The translations under genes and the position numbers were made by a program. Below the pieces are notes generated by a model, which was not told the origin of the DNA, made no database searches, and saw nothing but the letters and a program-made list of their open reading frames with translations. From Tilletiopsis washingtonensis (taxonomy: Eukaryota > Basidiomycota > Exobasidiomycetes > Entylomatales), in assembly GCF_003144115.1 (NCBI RefSeq), contig NW_020312020.1, forward strand, positions 345,935-409,934: 64,000 nucleotides of DNA. Reading direction: 5' to 3'. This document shows positions 11,596 through 23,826 of this stretch, one piece after another. The number at the start of each line of letters is the position of its first letter. Position 1 is the first letter of the stretch.

Positions 11596-12443
11596 GGCGC
11601 GCGGGCCACGCTAGGCCGGGAGGCGACTGATTTCGAGCAAGCAGTGCCAGCTGGCCTGCACCACTGGCGGTATGCGAAGCTGGCCCTCGAGAGTTGTGTG
11701 CCCGATCAGAGGCGAGAGGAGAGGGGCGACGCGCGGGCCGCCGAGGCGCCAGGGCGGCGCAACGGGCGAGACGGCGCGCTGGGCGGATGCGCGACGGAGC
11801 GTCAGAGAGGAGAGGAGCGAGCGAAGCAGGAAGCCTGTCGTGTTGAGGCACCGTCTGTGCGCCGGAGGGGGATGGTGGGCGAGAAGGAAGGCGCCGCTGC
11901 CCTCCGCTGCCAGCGCACCCCGCTGCTGGGCGGCGCATGCACGTGACGTCGCACGCCTCGGTGGTGGCCTGTGCGGATGCGGCGATCCATCTCTGCTTCC
12001 AACACAAAGACACCTGCTGCCATCCAGGCGTCCTGCAAGCACCTGCTCCAGCGACGCATCAGCAGAGGCTACGTTGCAGAGAGCTTCAGATATTGCCATG
12101 AATACCACATCGCTGTGCGGCAGCGCACGGCGCCCAGAAGGTGCTCGAGCGACGACGGCGAGCGTGGGAACAAGCCACAGGCGAGGCGCGCCTCCGAGCT
12201 CCCACCCCCCTGCCCGCTGGCGCGCGCCGCACCTGTGAGGGTGCATTGCACCTTCCCGACCACAGCGCCCGTCTCGTCACCGTCCGCGTCACCGTCACCA
12301 ACACCGTCTCCGTCTCTGCAGTGCTCTCGGCGCCCGCCGTCCCTCTCCCAGCGCTCGTCCGCCTGCCGCCCGCCGGCGCCGTGCGCGCTGCGCCTGCTGC
12401 TCGGGGCCGACCCGACGCCTCCTGGCGTTGAGCACCGCCCGGC
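11596..12443. other. Divergent promoter region, STRIPAK gene and FHIP-like gene
   Basis: 848 bp between two divergent starts. The right half (12240-12400) is pyrimidine-rich, with repeated GTCACCGTC units, and looks like a 5' UTR or core promoter. No gene seen. Confidence 0.5.
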
Positions 12444-15400
12444 ATGGACTACATCTCGCGCCTGCGCCGGGTCAGCGGCGTGCCGCGCGGCGCCGTGCTG
12501 CCGCCGGCGCCGCCGCTCGAGCGCCTGGCGCGCCACTGGCGCGTGCTGGCCGCCGAGCTGCGCCAGCCGCACCAGGCCGCGCTGCACCACGGCGTCGGGC
12601 GCAGCGACGTGCCGCGCCGCATGCGCAGCCTCGGCGACGAGCTGCTCGACCAGGCCGAGGGCGACGATGCGAGCGCCGAGGGCCTCACGTGGGCGCTCGA
12701 CGAGAACGGTGAGTGGGCGCAGGGCATTGGAGAAGCAAGCGCGGCAGTGAGGCGACTGCGGCAGGGAAAGTGATCACAGGAGATGGGCGATTGGGCACAG
12801 GCGCGATGACGCTCGCAGCACAAGCAAGAGCTTGCAGCAGGACAGCGCATGAGGTCTAGAGGCGATTGCAGCAGAGTCACACCCGCAGCCGAGCGGCGCT
12901 CGCAGCAGAGCGCTCGCAGCAGAGCGGCACGATAGCAGATCAATGGGCAGCAGAGAGGCGATGGCAGCAGAGCGGCCCGCAGCCGAGCACCTTGCTGACA
13001 TTGGCCGCAGTCTTCCATGTGCTGGTCCAGCTCACCGCGGCCGACCAGCCGCCCGGCGCACTGGCCGAGACGGTGCAGTTCTTCTCGCGCCTCTGCGGCG
13101 AGCTGCCGGCCGCGTTCCTTGCCTCGCCGCGCCTGCACGCGCCGCTGGCCCGCCTGATCCGCATCTGCACCGGCGATGCGCAGCGCGGCCCGCGGCGCGA
13201 GGACACGCAGTCCGACGAGAGCAGCTCAAGCGACGACGAGGAGAGCGCGCCCGTCGCAGTCAAGGCGGGCAGCGCCGAAGAGCGGGCACTGGTGGAGCTG
13301 CTGTGCAAGGTCGCGAGTCGCCTGCGCAACACGCCCGAGCTGCTGCCGGTCTTCTTTCGCGAGAAGCGCGCGGCGCCTTCCTCGGCGAGGGCAGACGCTG
13401 CGGTGCCGGCGCGGCCGGCGAGTCCGGCTGAGAGCACCGCCAGCGCAGAGACTGTACGTGCCACAGACGTCGCCGACGACGCCAAGGCTCCGCGCGCCTC
13501 GACGCCGCCGCCGGCACGCACGGGCTACGACTTTGCTCTGCTCTCGAACCTGCTGCGCTACGCCCATCGCGAGGAGCAGACCGGCGAGCTTGCCCGCTCC
13601 GGCCTCTTCTTCCTCTTCTCGCGCGCATTTGCACCGACGCACAACCTGCGGCGGCGACGTGTTAACCCCAACGCCGAGCGTGTCGAGGCGGAGGACGAGT
13701 CAGAAGCGGTGCTCGGCCGGGCCCTGGCTGCGTACATTCTGGAGGGAGACTTTGCCGATGTGCTGGGCGCCGGCCTCGGCGCGGTGTACGGCCTGCTGCC
13801 GCCTCGCATCTGCATCAAGGAGCCCGGGCCCGGCGGCGAGCAGAGCGACGCCGGCTCGAGCATGCTCGGCGCCGAGATGAGCCTGGGACTGGGCCTGGGC
13901 AGCGACGAGCAGATGCGTGACGCCAATCGCGTGCGCGACGGCGACCTCGTCGAGTCGACATCGCCAGAGGTGCAGACGCACCTGCGCACGCTCACCGAGC
14001 TGCTCGGCTTTGTGCAGCACATTCTGCGCACTGCGCACGCTGCGTCATTGGGTGCAGATGCCGAGCTGGCACGCACGGCACGGGCACTCAAGACACGGCT
14101 GGCCGACGCGGTGCGCAAGAGCTTCCTGTGCAACCTGCTCAGCCCGACACTGCTCGAGTGCACCGACGCTGACGGCAGCGCAGTGGCGGTCCTGAGCTAT
14201 CTCGATGTGCTGCTGAACGCCATCGACGACGACGGCCCGCTCGCAGACCTCATCATCGGCTGGCTTGTCGGCGACAGCGACGCCGAGGGCTCCACCGGAC
14301 GCCTGGCAGACAACGTGCTGACGCTCGGCGGCTCCGCGACTGCGCGGCGGCGGGCACGACGCAAGAGCTATGCGCTGGACGGCCACGGCCGGCGCGGGAG
14401 CACCATGTCCACCGGCGCAGCGAGCGGCGACGACCGCTACGATCTGCGCGACTTCATCGTCGATAACCTCTCTGCGGACAAGCGCGCCGCCACGACGGCA
14501 GCGGCGCTCAGACTGACCTCGACGCTGCTCTCTCGCCACGGCCGCTTCACCATAGAGGGCTTCCTCTCGGCCGAGCCGGATGACCACGCCACTGCGTTCC
14601 CCTTTCCCTTCCCCGAGGCACTACCGGAGGACGATCTCGACGACGATTCCTCGGACGTGGAGCTCGCAGCGACGCCGCGGCCCGGCCTGAGCATCGCGCA
14701 GCACATGCACGAGCTCGACATCTTTCTGTCGCTCGCGTCGGTCATCGAACACGGCTCAGGGAGTGCGGCGTCGTCGAAGCGCACCGCCTGGACGCACAGC
14801 TACTCGCAATACCTTCAAGACGCAGAGGACGCTCTTGTCCGCGAGAGCACGTACATCGACGGCGTTCGCGCATTCGAGGCTGCGAGCGCGAAGCGCAGCC
14901 CTGCGGGCGTCTCCGAACCCTTACGCCTGCGCGCCAGCTCTCTCTCCACGAGCGAGCCGCCGTCGCCGTGGCAGGAGATCTCGGACCTTCAGGCAGAGGC
15001 TGCCACCTCTGCGCCCTTCCCGCACCGTCTTGCGCCGCCCGACCGGGTGCTGCAGGCACTGCTGCACGTGCTCTCTCGTTTCTTCCAGCACACGCCCGCC
15101 GTCAACGTGGCGCTGACCGGCGTGCTGGCCAGCCTCGCGCTGTGCCCGTATCGCAGCCTCGAGGGCTGGCTCGTCTTCGAACGCGGCGTCGAGCTGGGCC
15201 CGGACGCAGAGGCCCAGGGCGACGCTGCACGCCCGCCGACAGGCGCCTCGATGACGCGCAGCACTTCGGGCACGTCGAGCCGCTCCGACGGCGACTCCGA
15301 CGACGACTCGTCCGGCGACGAGGAGGAGCACGAGCTGGCGCAGCTGGCCTCGTTCTGGGGCCGCGGCACCGACTGGACCTCGCGGCAGGAGCGTGTCGAC

Positions 15401-16330
15401 TCGAGCGCGCCCGCAGCCGGCAAGCGCTCGGCACCTGTGGTGCTCGCCCTGCTGCGCTCACTCGTGTCGCAGGTGTCCTACTACCGCGCCACGGTGCCCG
15501 GCTTCGACGCGCTGCTCGCCGAGCGCCGGCGCGGCCTGACCTACGTCGACAATCTCAGCGACGCCATCGCGCCTGACTCGCTGACCGCCGGCCTGGACGG
15601 CCTGTCCGAGAAGAGCGAGGCGATGCCGAGCGCCAGCGTGCCGGCGGGCCTGCGTGACGAGCGCAGGCTGTGGGAGAGTCTCGGCGTGCAGCTCGAGAAG
15701 GAGGAGCTCTCGAACACGTCGCTGCCGCTGCCGCCCAGCGCCACGGCCTCGGTCGGCCAGCGCGACGCTCCGCGCACGCCCGGCAGCGAGACGGAGGCCG
15801 AGCCGGAGCTGCTGAACCCCAAGCGCGCCAGTGGCTTTGCACGCTGGTTCGGCGGACGCATCAACCTGGCGGCCGCTGCGGCGGCTGCGGCTGCCGCCTC
15901 AGCCACGGGCGCGCCCAGCTCGCCAAACCTCTCTGCGCGGGCGCCCTCGCCCGCTGCGGCGCCCGTGATGCCCTTTGCGCAGCACTACACGCACACTGCC
16001 GGCGTACTCCTCGAGGCGCGCGCGGCCCGCTATCCGCAGGGCTCGTGGGGCGATGCGCTCAAGAGTCCCGCGGCGTCGCCCGCCACGAGTGCGCTCTCGG
16101 GCTCGGGCAAGCGCACGCGCTTTGCGCAGGAGGGCACCCACGACGGCGGGCGCTTCGTGCTGCCGGGCGTCGACGAGGCGGCGGGCGAGAGCAGCCTGCC
16201 GCGCAAGGCGCAGAGCCTCTCGTGTCTGCTCGACAACGTCGTCATCCTTGAGGAGTGCATCAAGGAGCTCGTGGCCATCATCCAGGTGCGCCGCGGCGCC
16301 GGCATCGATGCGCTGCGCCTCACGGCGTGA
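12444..16330 (+). CDS. FHIP/RAI16-like protein (FTS-Hook interacting)
   Basis: Exons: 12444..12708 and 13011..16330; 1194 aa. In animals FHIP proteins link the FTS-Hook complex and dynein to early endosomes; fungal members do the same for Hook (established for the family; inferred here). The N-terminus MDYISRLRRVSG and DVPRRMRSLGDELLDQ belongs to the family's opening helix region. After the intron comes the armadillo-like part: VFHVLVQLTAADQP, AETVQFFSRLCGELP, DFALLSNLLRYAHREE. Acidic disordered inserts lie between helices. Near the C-terminus, SLSCLLDNVVILEECIKEL is the conserved closing helix. The single intron is unusually long at 302 nt; its end, TTGCTGACATTGGCCGCAG, has the normal branch and acceptor. 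The start is the first ATG before the family motif. Confidence 0.8.
12709..13010 (+). other. 302-nt intron built of degenerate GCAGCAGAG repeats
   Basis: It begins GTGAGTGGGC and ends CTGACATTGGCCGCAG. Its second half is made of imperfect copies of a GCAGCAGAGCG element (for example CGCTCGCAGCAGAGCG). It is about five times the usual intron length here. Confidence 0.75.
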
Positions 16331-17776
16331 CGCGACGGCGACGACGACTGCAAACGATATACCATTTTACGTCTCGCAAGCGCGGCGCAGCTGTGGCAGG
16401 GCGGGGCATGCGCAATCAGAGCGCAGGCCTGACACCTGACATTCTATTGGCTCATGTGCAGCGTCTCACTGCGCCCCGCAGCCACGTCGAGCACTGTCGT
16501 GGGACAGACGCCGGGCAGCCGGCGTTACCGTCCAGATGCGGGCGCCGTCGATCTCGCTCTTGGACGCCGCTGCGGCGCCGCCTTTGTGTTCTGCTGACGC
16601 CGATGTCTTGCGTGGATGCTGCTCCACCCGGCTGCGGCGGCGGACTGTGGGCCGGGCAGCGAATGCCGTGAGACCGGCAAAGCGCCACAGCACCAGAGCC
16701 ACAGCAGCAGCGGCAGACGCGGCGCCGCCGGGGCCAGCCCTGCGCGGCGACGCCGAGACGCAGCCGCAAGAGACCTGCCTAAAGCGGCGCGCCTCCTCCG
16801 CACACTCCGCCCGCCAACTCTCCCTCACGCGTCGCGTCCGCTCGTCAGTCGAGCATGAGCTGCTGCTGCCTGCGATGTCGTCGAGCGTCGAGGCCATCGC
16901 CCCGCGAGCTCATCGCCCCGCGAGGTCTGGCCTTGGGCGTGCTTCATCTGAGAGAGAGATGAGAGAAGACGCGGCCCAGGGCCTTATTAATCTGGCGGCG
17001 CCCCTGGGCCAGAAAGGTGCCTGGAGCGGCGCTCGCGGAGAGGGGCAGCTGAGCAGTGCGATGGTGCGGCACTCTCTCCTCTGCTGCTCTGCTGGGGCTG
17101 CGCCGCTCTGGGCTGGCGGCTGGCGCTGTCATGTGGCTGCGATGAGGTGCAGCACCAGCGCCGCCGCGCGCATTCTGATTCTATTGGCGCGCGGGCGGTG
17201 TGCGTGCGCGCTGAGCGGCTGCCGCGCTGCGTGCTGAGGCTGCCGCCGCCGGTTGCGGCACGCCGCTGCAGCCCCTCGCAGGAGGACAAGGCAAGGCGAG
17301 CAGTGTGCCGCTGGCCCTATGCCTGCACCTGCAGCTGGGCGGAGGAGAAGGTGCCGCGCCGCCGCGGCGCACTGCATCGGCTGCTGCCGCTGCCGCCGCG
17401 CTGCGCGCGCTCCTCGCACACGCTGCCGCGGCCACCGCTCACCGCCGCCGCCGCCGCCGCTGCCGCTCACCACGCCCTCACCACTCCCGCCCGCCTCTCC
17501 CTCTTGCTTCCTCCATCCATCCACTCCCAAGTTCGCTCCCAAGGCCGCCCTCCAAGTTCGCCCCGTCTCTCTCCGTGGCCCGTACGCAGTCCAGCCTGCG
17601 CCTCTCTCCTGCCCTGTAGCCCTCTCGCCGACGCCCACTCTCGCTTTCTCCGACCTTCTCTTCTCTGCCTCGTGCCACCGCCCGCGCCGCCGAGGCACCT
17701 CTGCTGCTTGCGACATCCACGCCGCACAGCTGGCTGCTGCTCTACTCCTCCAGCCACACACTCGTTCGCGCCCGCC
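16331..17776. other. Intergenic region before the coiled-coil gene
   Basis: 1.4 kb in tandem orientation. It holds the 3' UTR of the FHIP-like gene and a long promoter that turns pyrimidine-rich from about 17,400, with a short CCG run at 17,445. No gene, RNA or repeat of note was recognised. Confidence 0.45.
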
Positions 17777-20700
17777 ATGGACCAGAGCTCGCCGCGCACC
17801 GGCGTCGCGTCCGAGAGCGCCGTCGAGCGCGACCAGCGCATCATCAGCGCGCGCAAAAAGGTGCGTGCCGCCGGCGCGGATCGCAGGATGCGCCTGCAGC
17901 GCTGACACCTCGCCCGCGCAGCTCAAGTCGTACCGCGCCAAGCAGGCGCAGATGGAGAAGAAGCGCATCTCCATCGTCACGCAGCCAGCTGCCGGCAGCA
18001 GCCACGCGGCGATTGTGAGCAGCGCCGCCGAGCCGCGCGCCGACGAGGTCAGCGCGCAGCTCGAGCGCTACTCCATCTCGTCGCAGCCGGCAGCGCGCAC
18101 GTCCGTCGGCCCGCCGCCGGCTCACTCGCGCACCTCGTCGCGTGCCGGCCACGGGCGCGGCCATTCGCGCAACGGCTCCATCTCGCTCGCCGGGCCGTCG
18201 TCGGTGGGCGCTGCCGCCGCCGCGCCGGCGCCCGCCGCACGCCCCACCAGCACCATGGCCTTTGTCGCCTCCGCATCGCACAGCCGCCGCCACTCGCGCA
18301 GCGGCTCGCGCTCGGCATCACGGTCCGGCATCCGCCCGGCGAGCCTGCTCTTCGGCGCGCCGGCCGCTGCGCCGCACCGCCGCGACAGCGTCAGTGACGC
18401 GCAGCAGACCGCCTCGCTGGCCGAGCCCACTGCCGTCGGCTTCCCGCCGCGCGTGCCCAGCCCGCTCAGCGCCGAGGTGCTCAACACGCCGCAGACGTCG
18501 TGCAGCGCCGACTCGTCCACACCCGCCCAGACGCCCGTGGCAGTGCAGCCCACGCCCTCGTCGCACGCGCGCAAGCCGAGCCGCCACTCGCGGCGCACCA
18601 GCGTGAGCACGCGCCGCGAGAGCATGGAGATCATGGGCGGCATCGGCCTGGGCATCGGCGCTGCGGCCTCGGCCGACTCGGCGCTCAGCAACGCGACGAC
18701 AAAGCGCAGCAGCCGTCGCTTCAGCACCAACCGGCACAGCGGCATCCTCTCGGCCAGCGTGCTCTTCGGCGGCTCGCCGGACCCGGTGCCCGGGATGCTC
18801 GGCTCGCGCGCCAGTGTGCGCCGCTCGGGCGCGCGCAACGACTTCGACTGGCGCGTGTTCGCCACGGGCGCCGAGGAGCCGGCGCCAAGCGACGGCAGCG
18901 ACCGCCTCACCGCGCTCGAGAAGCTCGAGGGCCGCAGTCGCCCGGCAGCCGCATCGACGCAGGCGTCCAGCGGTCCCAGCAATGCCGCAGGCTCAAATCG
19001 CCGCCACTCGCGCCAGAGCAGCGTGCAGCTGCCGAGCTTCGACGACGTGCACGGCTCCGAGGCCATGGACCGGCGAGCCAGCGTGTCGCTGCTCGAGGCC
19101 AACGAGACGACGACCTCGTCCGAGCGCCCGCCACCACTGGCGCCGCGCCTGAGCCTTGCGCCGCCCGCCGCCGTGCTGTCGCTCTCGGGCGACGTCGTCG
19201 AGGCCCTGAGCGTCAGCGCCGCCGCAGGGCCCAACTCGCGACCCACCTCTATCCGCATCGCACCCGACGCCGCCTCGCAGCTCGAGGGCCTCGGCACATT
19301 GCTCGAGGAGGAAGAGGAAGAGGAGGACACGTCGCTACTGTCGCCTGTGCGCGAGCGGCCGTCGCTCGACCTCGACCAGGCCATCGAGCGGCGCCAGCGC
19401 AAGGAGGCCGAGGCCGAGACGATCAAGCAGAATCGCCGCGGCTCGCTGACGCCCAAGCCGCTCAAGCTCAAGAGCCGCCCGGCAAGCCTCTTCGTCGGCT
19501 CCAACATGGGTCTCGCCGCCGCCGCTTCGACGCTGCTCTCTCCCCGCGGCATGACGAGCAGCAACTCGCTGCCGCAGCTGGCTGCTCTCGCCGACGTGGG
19601 CGAGGAGGGCGAGGCGGCAGCCGAGGACACACCGGCCCAGACCGAGGCGCCGATCTCGTCGCTGCGGCGGTCGAGCGACTCGGAGACCGCGGCACCTGCA
19701 AGCGCCAAGCCGCGCGAGGTCTCGCTCGTGGATGCACGGCAGAAGCTCGCCGAGGCTCGCGCCAACGTCGTGCACGCCCAGCAGCACGGCGCCGTGGCCA
19801 CGCCCGAGATGAAGCGCAGCTGGCGCTCCTCGCTGCCGGCCGCATCTGCCGTGCCGAACCCGCAGTCGAGCACGCCGCCATCAGACACGCCCGTGCGCGT
19901 CCGCCAGGGCATGCGTGCCCTGCGCCTCGGCAGCGGCAGCGTCTCGTCCGGCCCCCACCACCAGGGCGCCAGCGACTCGCTCAGCTCCATCTCGAGCGTC
20001 GCGACGTCGTTGTCCGCCGGTCCTAACGCCGCGAGCAAGCGCCAGAGCATGTCCATGTCCGTCTCGACATCGCGCGACGACCTGCAGAGCGCCTCGGCGC
20101 ACGCCTCGCCGACCAGCCGCGACGGGCCGTCGCCCATCGGCCTGCGCAACCGCAGCAGCATCCACTACAAGCCGTCCAGCTCCACGCCGCTCTCGGCACC
20201 CGCCGCCGTCGGCGATGCCAACGCATCCTCTTCGCCGCTGGCCACCCACCAGGCCACCTTCGGCATGCCCAGCAGCAGCAGCAGCGCCGTGTCGCACGGC
20301 ATGTACGAGGAGGTCAAGTCGGCGCACGCCCGCACGACGGCGCTGCTCGAGGCCAGCCGCAAGCAGGCCGACCGTCTCGGCCGCGAGCTCGCCGTGGAGA
20401 GTGAGCGCGCCGCACGCGAGTACGCCGAGCTCGAGCGCTGGAGCGCCGAGGAGAAGCGCACGCTCGGCATGCGCATCGAGCACCTCGAGAGCGGTGCACT
20501 GGCGGCACAGCAGACGCTGCAGGCCCGCGAGGCCGACTGGCACGCTCAGCTTGCCGAGGTCCAGCGGCAAGTCAACGAGGCCAGCGAGCGCCTCGAGGAC
20601 GCCGAGGCCGAGCGCGACATGCTCCAGGAAGACGTCGATGGCTGGCGCACGCGCTGCAGCGACCTCGAGAAGTCGCTGCGCACCGAGCGTGCGGCGCTCG

Positions 20701-22652
20701 ACGAGGAGCGCCGCTTCCGCACCACGGCCAAGCTGCGCATCGGCGTGCTCACGCACAAGCTCGAGGAGGCCGGCCTCACGGTGCCGGCCTCTGCCAGCGA
20801 GGAGCTCACCTTCGAGGACAGCCTCCCGCACGACCTCGTCTCGGCGCTCCGCAGCCCTGCCCTGGGCTCCTCCAGCCCCGTGCTCGGCCCCGGCTACTTC
20901 TCGCCGGCCATCGGCGGCAGCGGCTTCCCCGTCAGCGATGCTGCGCCGCCGCCGCAGGCCGTCAAGCTGCTCAAGGAGATGCGCCAGCAGATCTTCAACC
21001 TCGCCGGCAGCCTCGAGCACGAGCGCAAGGAGCACCTCAAGGCGCAGCAGGAGGCCTCGTCGCTGCGCGCAGCGCTGCAGGAGCAGGACGAGCAGCGCGC
21101 CGCGGCGGCTGCCAGCCCCGCCGACCCGCCCTCGCCGAACGAGTGCGGCGACGACAGCCATGCCTCGAGCATGGGCAGCGTCACGAGCGGCAGCAGCAGC
21201 GAGCGGCACAGCCTCTCCGGCTTCGTGGCGCCCAGCAGCAGGAACAAGCGTCACGTCTTTGCCTACGACAGCAGCATGGGCAGCACGTCGATGGGCAGCG
21301 GCTCGATTGCCACGGGCGCCTCGAGCGTCGTGCCGTCCGAGTACGAGCACGGCTCGCGCTCGCTCGACAGCGCCGACAAGTTTGCCTTCCTCTCCGAGCT
21401 CGAGGCCGCCGCCGGCGGCCTGCAGCCGCTGGCCGAGACCGAGGAGGAGCAGGACGACCTCGAGGCGCTGAGCGACCACGCCAAGACGCCGCTGGCGCGC
21501 GCCTCGTCGTACATGGACGACGAGCCCGTCGACCTCGAGTCGGGCTGCTTCGGCGACGAGGAGGAGTACGACGACGACATCGAGGCGGCCAACCGCGCTT
21601 CGAACGTCGAGTCGTCGGTGCCGCCCACGCCCGGGCTCGACCACTCGAGCCAGGTCAAGTCGACGTTCGGCACCATTCCCGTGCTCGCCGTCGAGGGCAA
21701 GGTGCTGCCGCACAGCGCGCAGTCGTCGCTCGACAGCCGCGGCCCCACGTCGCCGGGCACGTCCACGTCGCCCGAGAGCGACGAGGTGCACACGCCGGCG
21801 ATGCTCGCCGCCGACGACTGGATGGACGAGCTCGATGAGGACGACGAGGAGGCGGCGGGCGACGCCACGCGCCCCGAGTTTGTGCGCGAGTGGTCCTTCA
21901 GCCTGGCAAGCGCCGCCATGGAGGCCAAGAAGCAGCGCGTGCTCGAGGCGCGCCGTGCTGCCGCCTCGGCCGCCAGCTTCGCCGCCGCGCCGGGCTCGCA
22001 GATGCGCAAGCGCATGCCGCGCCGCCGCAAGCTCAGCAGCACCGAGGACTTCTTCGGCCTGATGAGCCTCGACGTCAAGGAGCCGCTGCCGGCGCTGCCC
22101 GTGCCCGACGCCGCGCTCGAGATGCCGCCGGTGTACGTCGACAGCTCGAGCCAGTACAGCCCGCAGGCGTCGATCGACTACCGGCGCACGTCCGTCGAGA
22201 GCTACGACCGCTCGCCGCGCGTCAGCATGCGTGTGTCGAGCGGCGCCTCGCTCGCCCACGGCGCACGGCCGCCCGTGGCGCGCAGTGCGTTTGCGCACCA
22301 GCAGGACGTCTACGGCGGCGCCACGGGCATCCTCAGCGTTGAGGACGGCGGCATCGCAGCCATGTCGTCGCCCATCGGCGGGCTCATGGGCGGCGCGCTC
22401 GCGCGCATGTCGCTCGGCGGCCTGACGAGTGCGCTGGGCGGCCTCTCGGGCTACCTGCTCTCGAGCCAGTCCAACGTCGCGCAGGCGGCCGCGCTCGCCA
22501 CCAAGACGTGCGCCGCGGCGCCCGAGCTCGAGACGCCCACGGGCAGCATCAGCTGGAGCGCCCAGCGGCGTGAGGAGCGCGACGAGGAGGAGAGCCTCGG
22601 CTCGTACCACAGCTACGCCTCGCGTTCGCAGCCGCGCACTGCCGCCTGGTAG
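17777..22652 (+). CDS. Large Ser-rich coiled-coil protein, function unknown
   Basis: Exons: 17777..17860 and 17922..22652; 1604 aa. I do not recognise a characterised family. The intron splits a basic N-terminal helix, RDQRIISARKK then LKSYRAKQAQMEKKRIS. Residues 50-800 are low-complexity Ser/Arg/His-rich, with many basic kinase-type sites (RRHSRQSS, SRHSRRTS). Three copies of a short ASxLF motif lie in this part: PASLLFG, SASVLFG and PASLFVG. A coiled coil runs from about 20,300 to 20,790 (EVKSAHARTTALLEAS to LTHKLEEAGL), with a second short coil near 20,960-21,090. The C-terminal third is acidic and Ser-rich. The architecture suggests a phosphorylated scaffold or tether, which is inference only. 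The start is in a CCCGCCATG context and directly precedes the conserved basic helix. Confidence 0.78.
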
Positions 22653-23826
22653 CCGCCTCGCTGTCGTCTTGGTCTGGAGGCCTCCCTCACGCCCGCCCGG
22701 TGCCGCACGGTGCCGTGCCCATGTCTTGTTCTCGCTTCGTCTTCTGCCGCGCCACTGCCCGGCGCCGCGCTGCTTTGCCATATCACTATGCTCCCGGCTT
22801 CACCTTGTATCCTTGCCCCAACTCCCTCGCCGCGCCGCGCCCGACTGGCTCGGGGCCTGCGTGCGCTGTGCCACCCCTCTTGTTCCCCCCCATACACTCC
22901 TCACGATCTGCCACTGCGCGCTCAAGCCGCGCTTGCAAGCCAATGAAACAGCCATGCCCTCTCTTTTTCTCGCCGGCGGTCACTCGTGGTGACTGGTGGC
23001 TGCGCCCGATGGCGGTGCACGCGCCCGGCCGCAGCGCGGCGACCTGGGCCTGGCGCGCTGTGTCTTTGCCCGCGCGCAGCCATTCGCCCGTCCGGAGCAT
23101 GCACATGACTTCCTTCGCTGCAGCGTCTGCAGCAGCGTCTGCAGCAGCGGCAGGTGCAGCAGCGGACTTGCTGCGCCTGGTCCTCACTGGCTGTACATCG
23201 GCAAAAGCGCCGTGGCGCTGCGGCAGACGGCCAAGAACGACGCTCGCGACAGCCTGCGTCAGCGGCGCCCAGAGCAGCGCGCGAGGGGCTGCGCCGCCAG
23301 AGCGCGTTTGCTTGCCGTGGTGTGGCCGGCAGGGATGGCAAGCGCAGCAGTCCGAGCGAGAGTCTGAGTGTGCCAGCCCCAGCATCGCAGCGCCTCTTCT
23401 CACCCTCGCTGTCGTGTGCTGCTGCTGCTGCTGCTGCTGCTGCGAGCGGCGCCAGGCAGAAGCCCTCATGCCTCGATGGGCGCTTCTGGCGCCGGCGGGC
23501 GGAGCGGCGCGCGCACAGGCACCCGCCAGGCCGCCGCGCCGGGCGCGGGCACGGCGCCAGTGTGCGCGCGGCATGCCGCACCCTGCCGATCGAAGCGTCA
23601 GCGTGCATTCTCGATTTTTGCCCTCTGCTGCCATGCTCCGCATGCTGCGGTGCCGCCAGGCGTGCCAAGCGCCGCTCGAGGTGCTGCTGCCCTCGGCGAT
23701 GCTCCCCTGTCCCTCGGATGCGGCGGCGCTCCTCCACGCTCGCAGCAGCGCGTGCATCGGGCTGCCTTGTGCCAGCGGCGCCCGGCTCTCTCCTCTCCAC
23801 CACCTCAACGCCCGCCCGCAGCCGCC
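22653..23826. other. Intergenic region with CTG repeat
   Basis: 1.17 kb between genes in tandem. Contains GCAGCGTCTGCA-type short repeats near 23,120-23,165 and a pure GCT/CTG run at 23,418-23,443. No gene recognised. Confidence 0.45.
23418..23443. repeat. CTG trinucleotide microsatellite (about 8.5 units)
   Basis: Uninterrupted GCT repeats in the noncoding region about 380 bp before the ATG of the SLC4 gene. Confidence 0.9.

Noticed and set aside
16976-16995. AT-rich CTTATTAATC patch as a possible promoter or origin
   Set aside because: Too short and isolated, and far from a start; nothing else supports it.
19881-22781. 966-residue open frame on the minus strand opposite the coiled-coil gene
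   Set aside because: Arg/Ala/Leu-rich shadow of a GC-rich gene; no domain, and the plus strand has a clear coiled coil.
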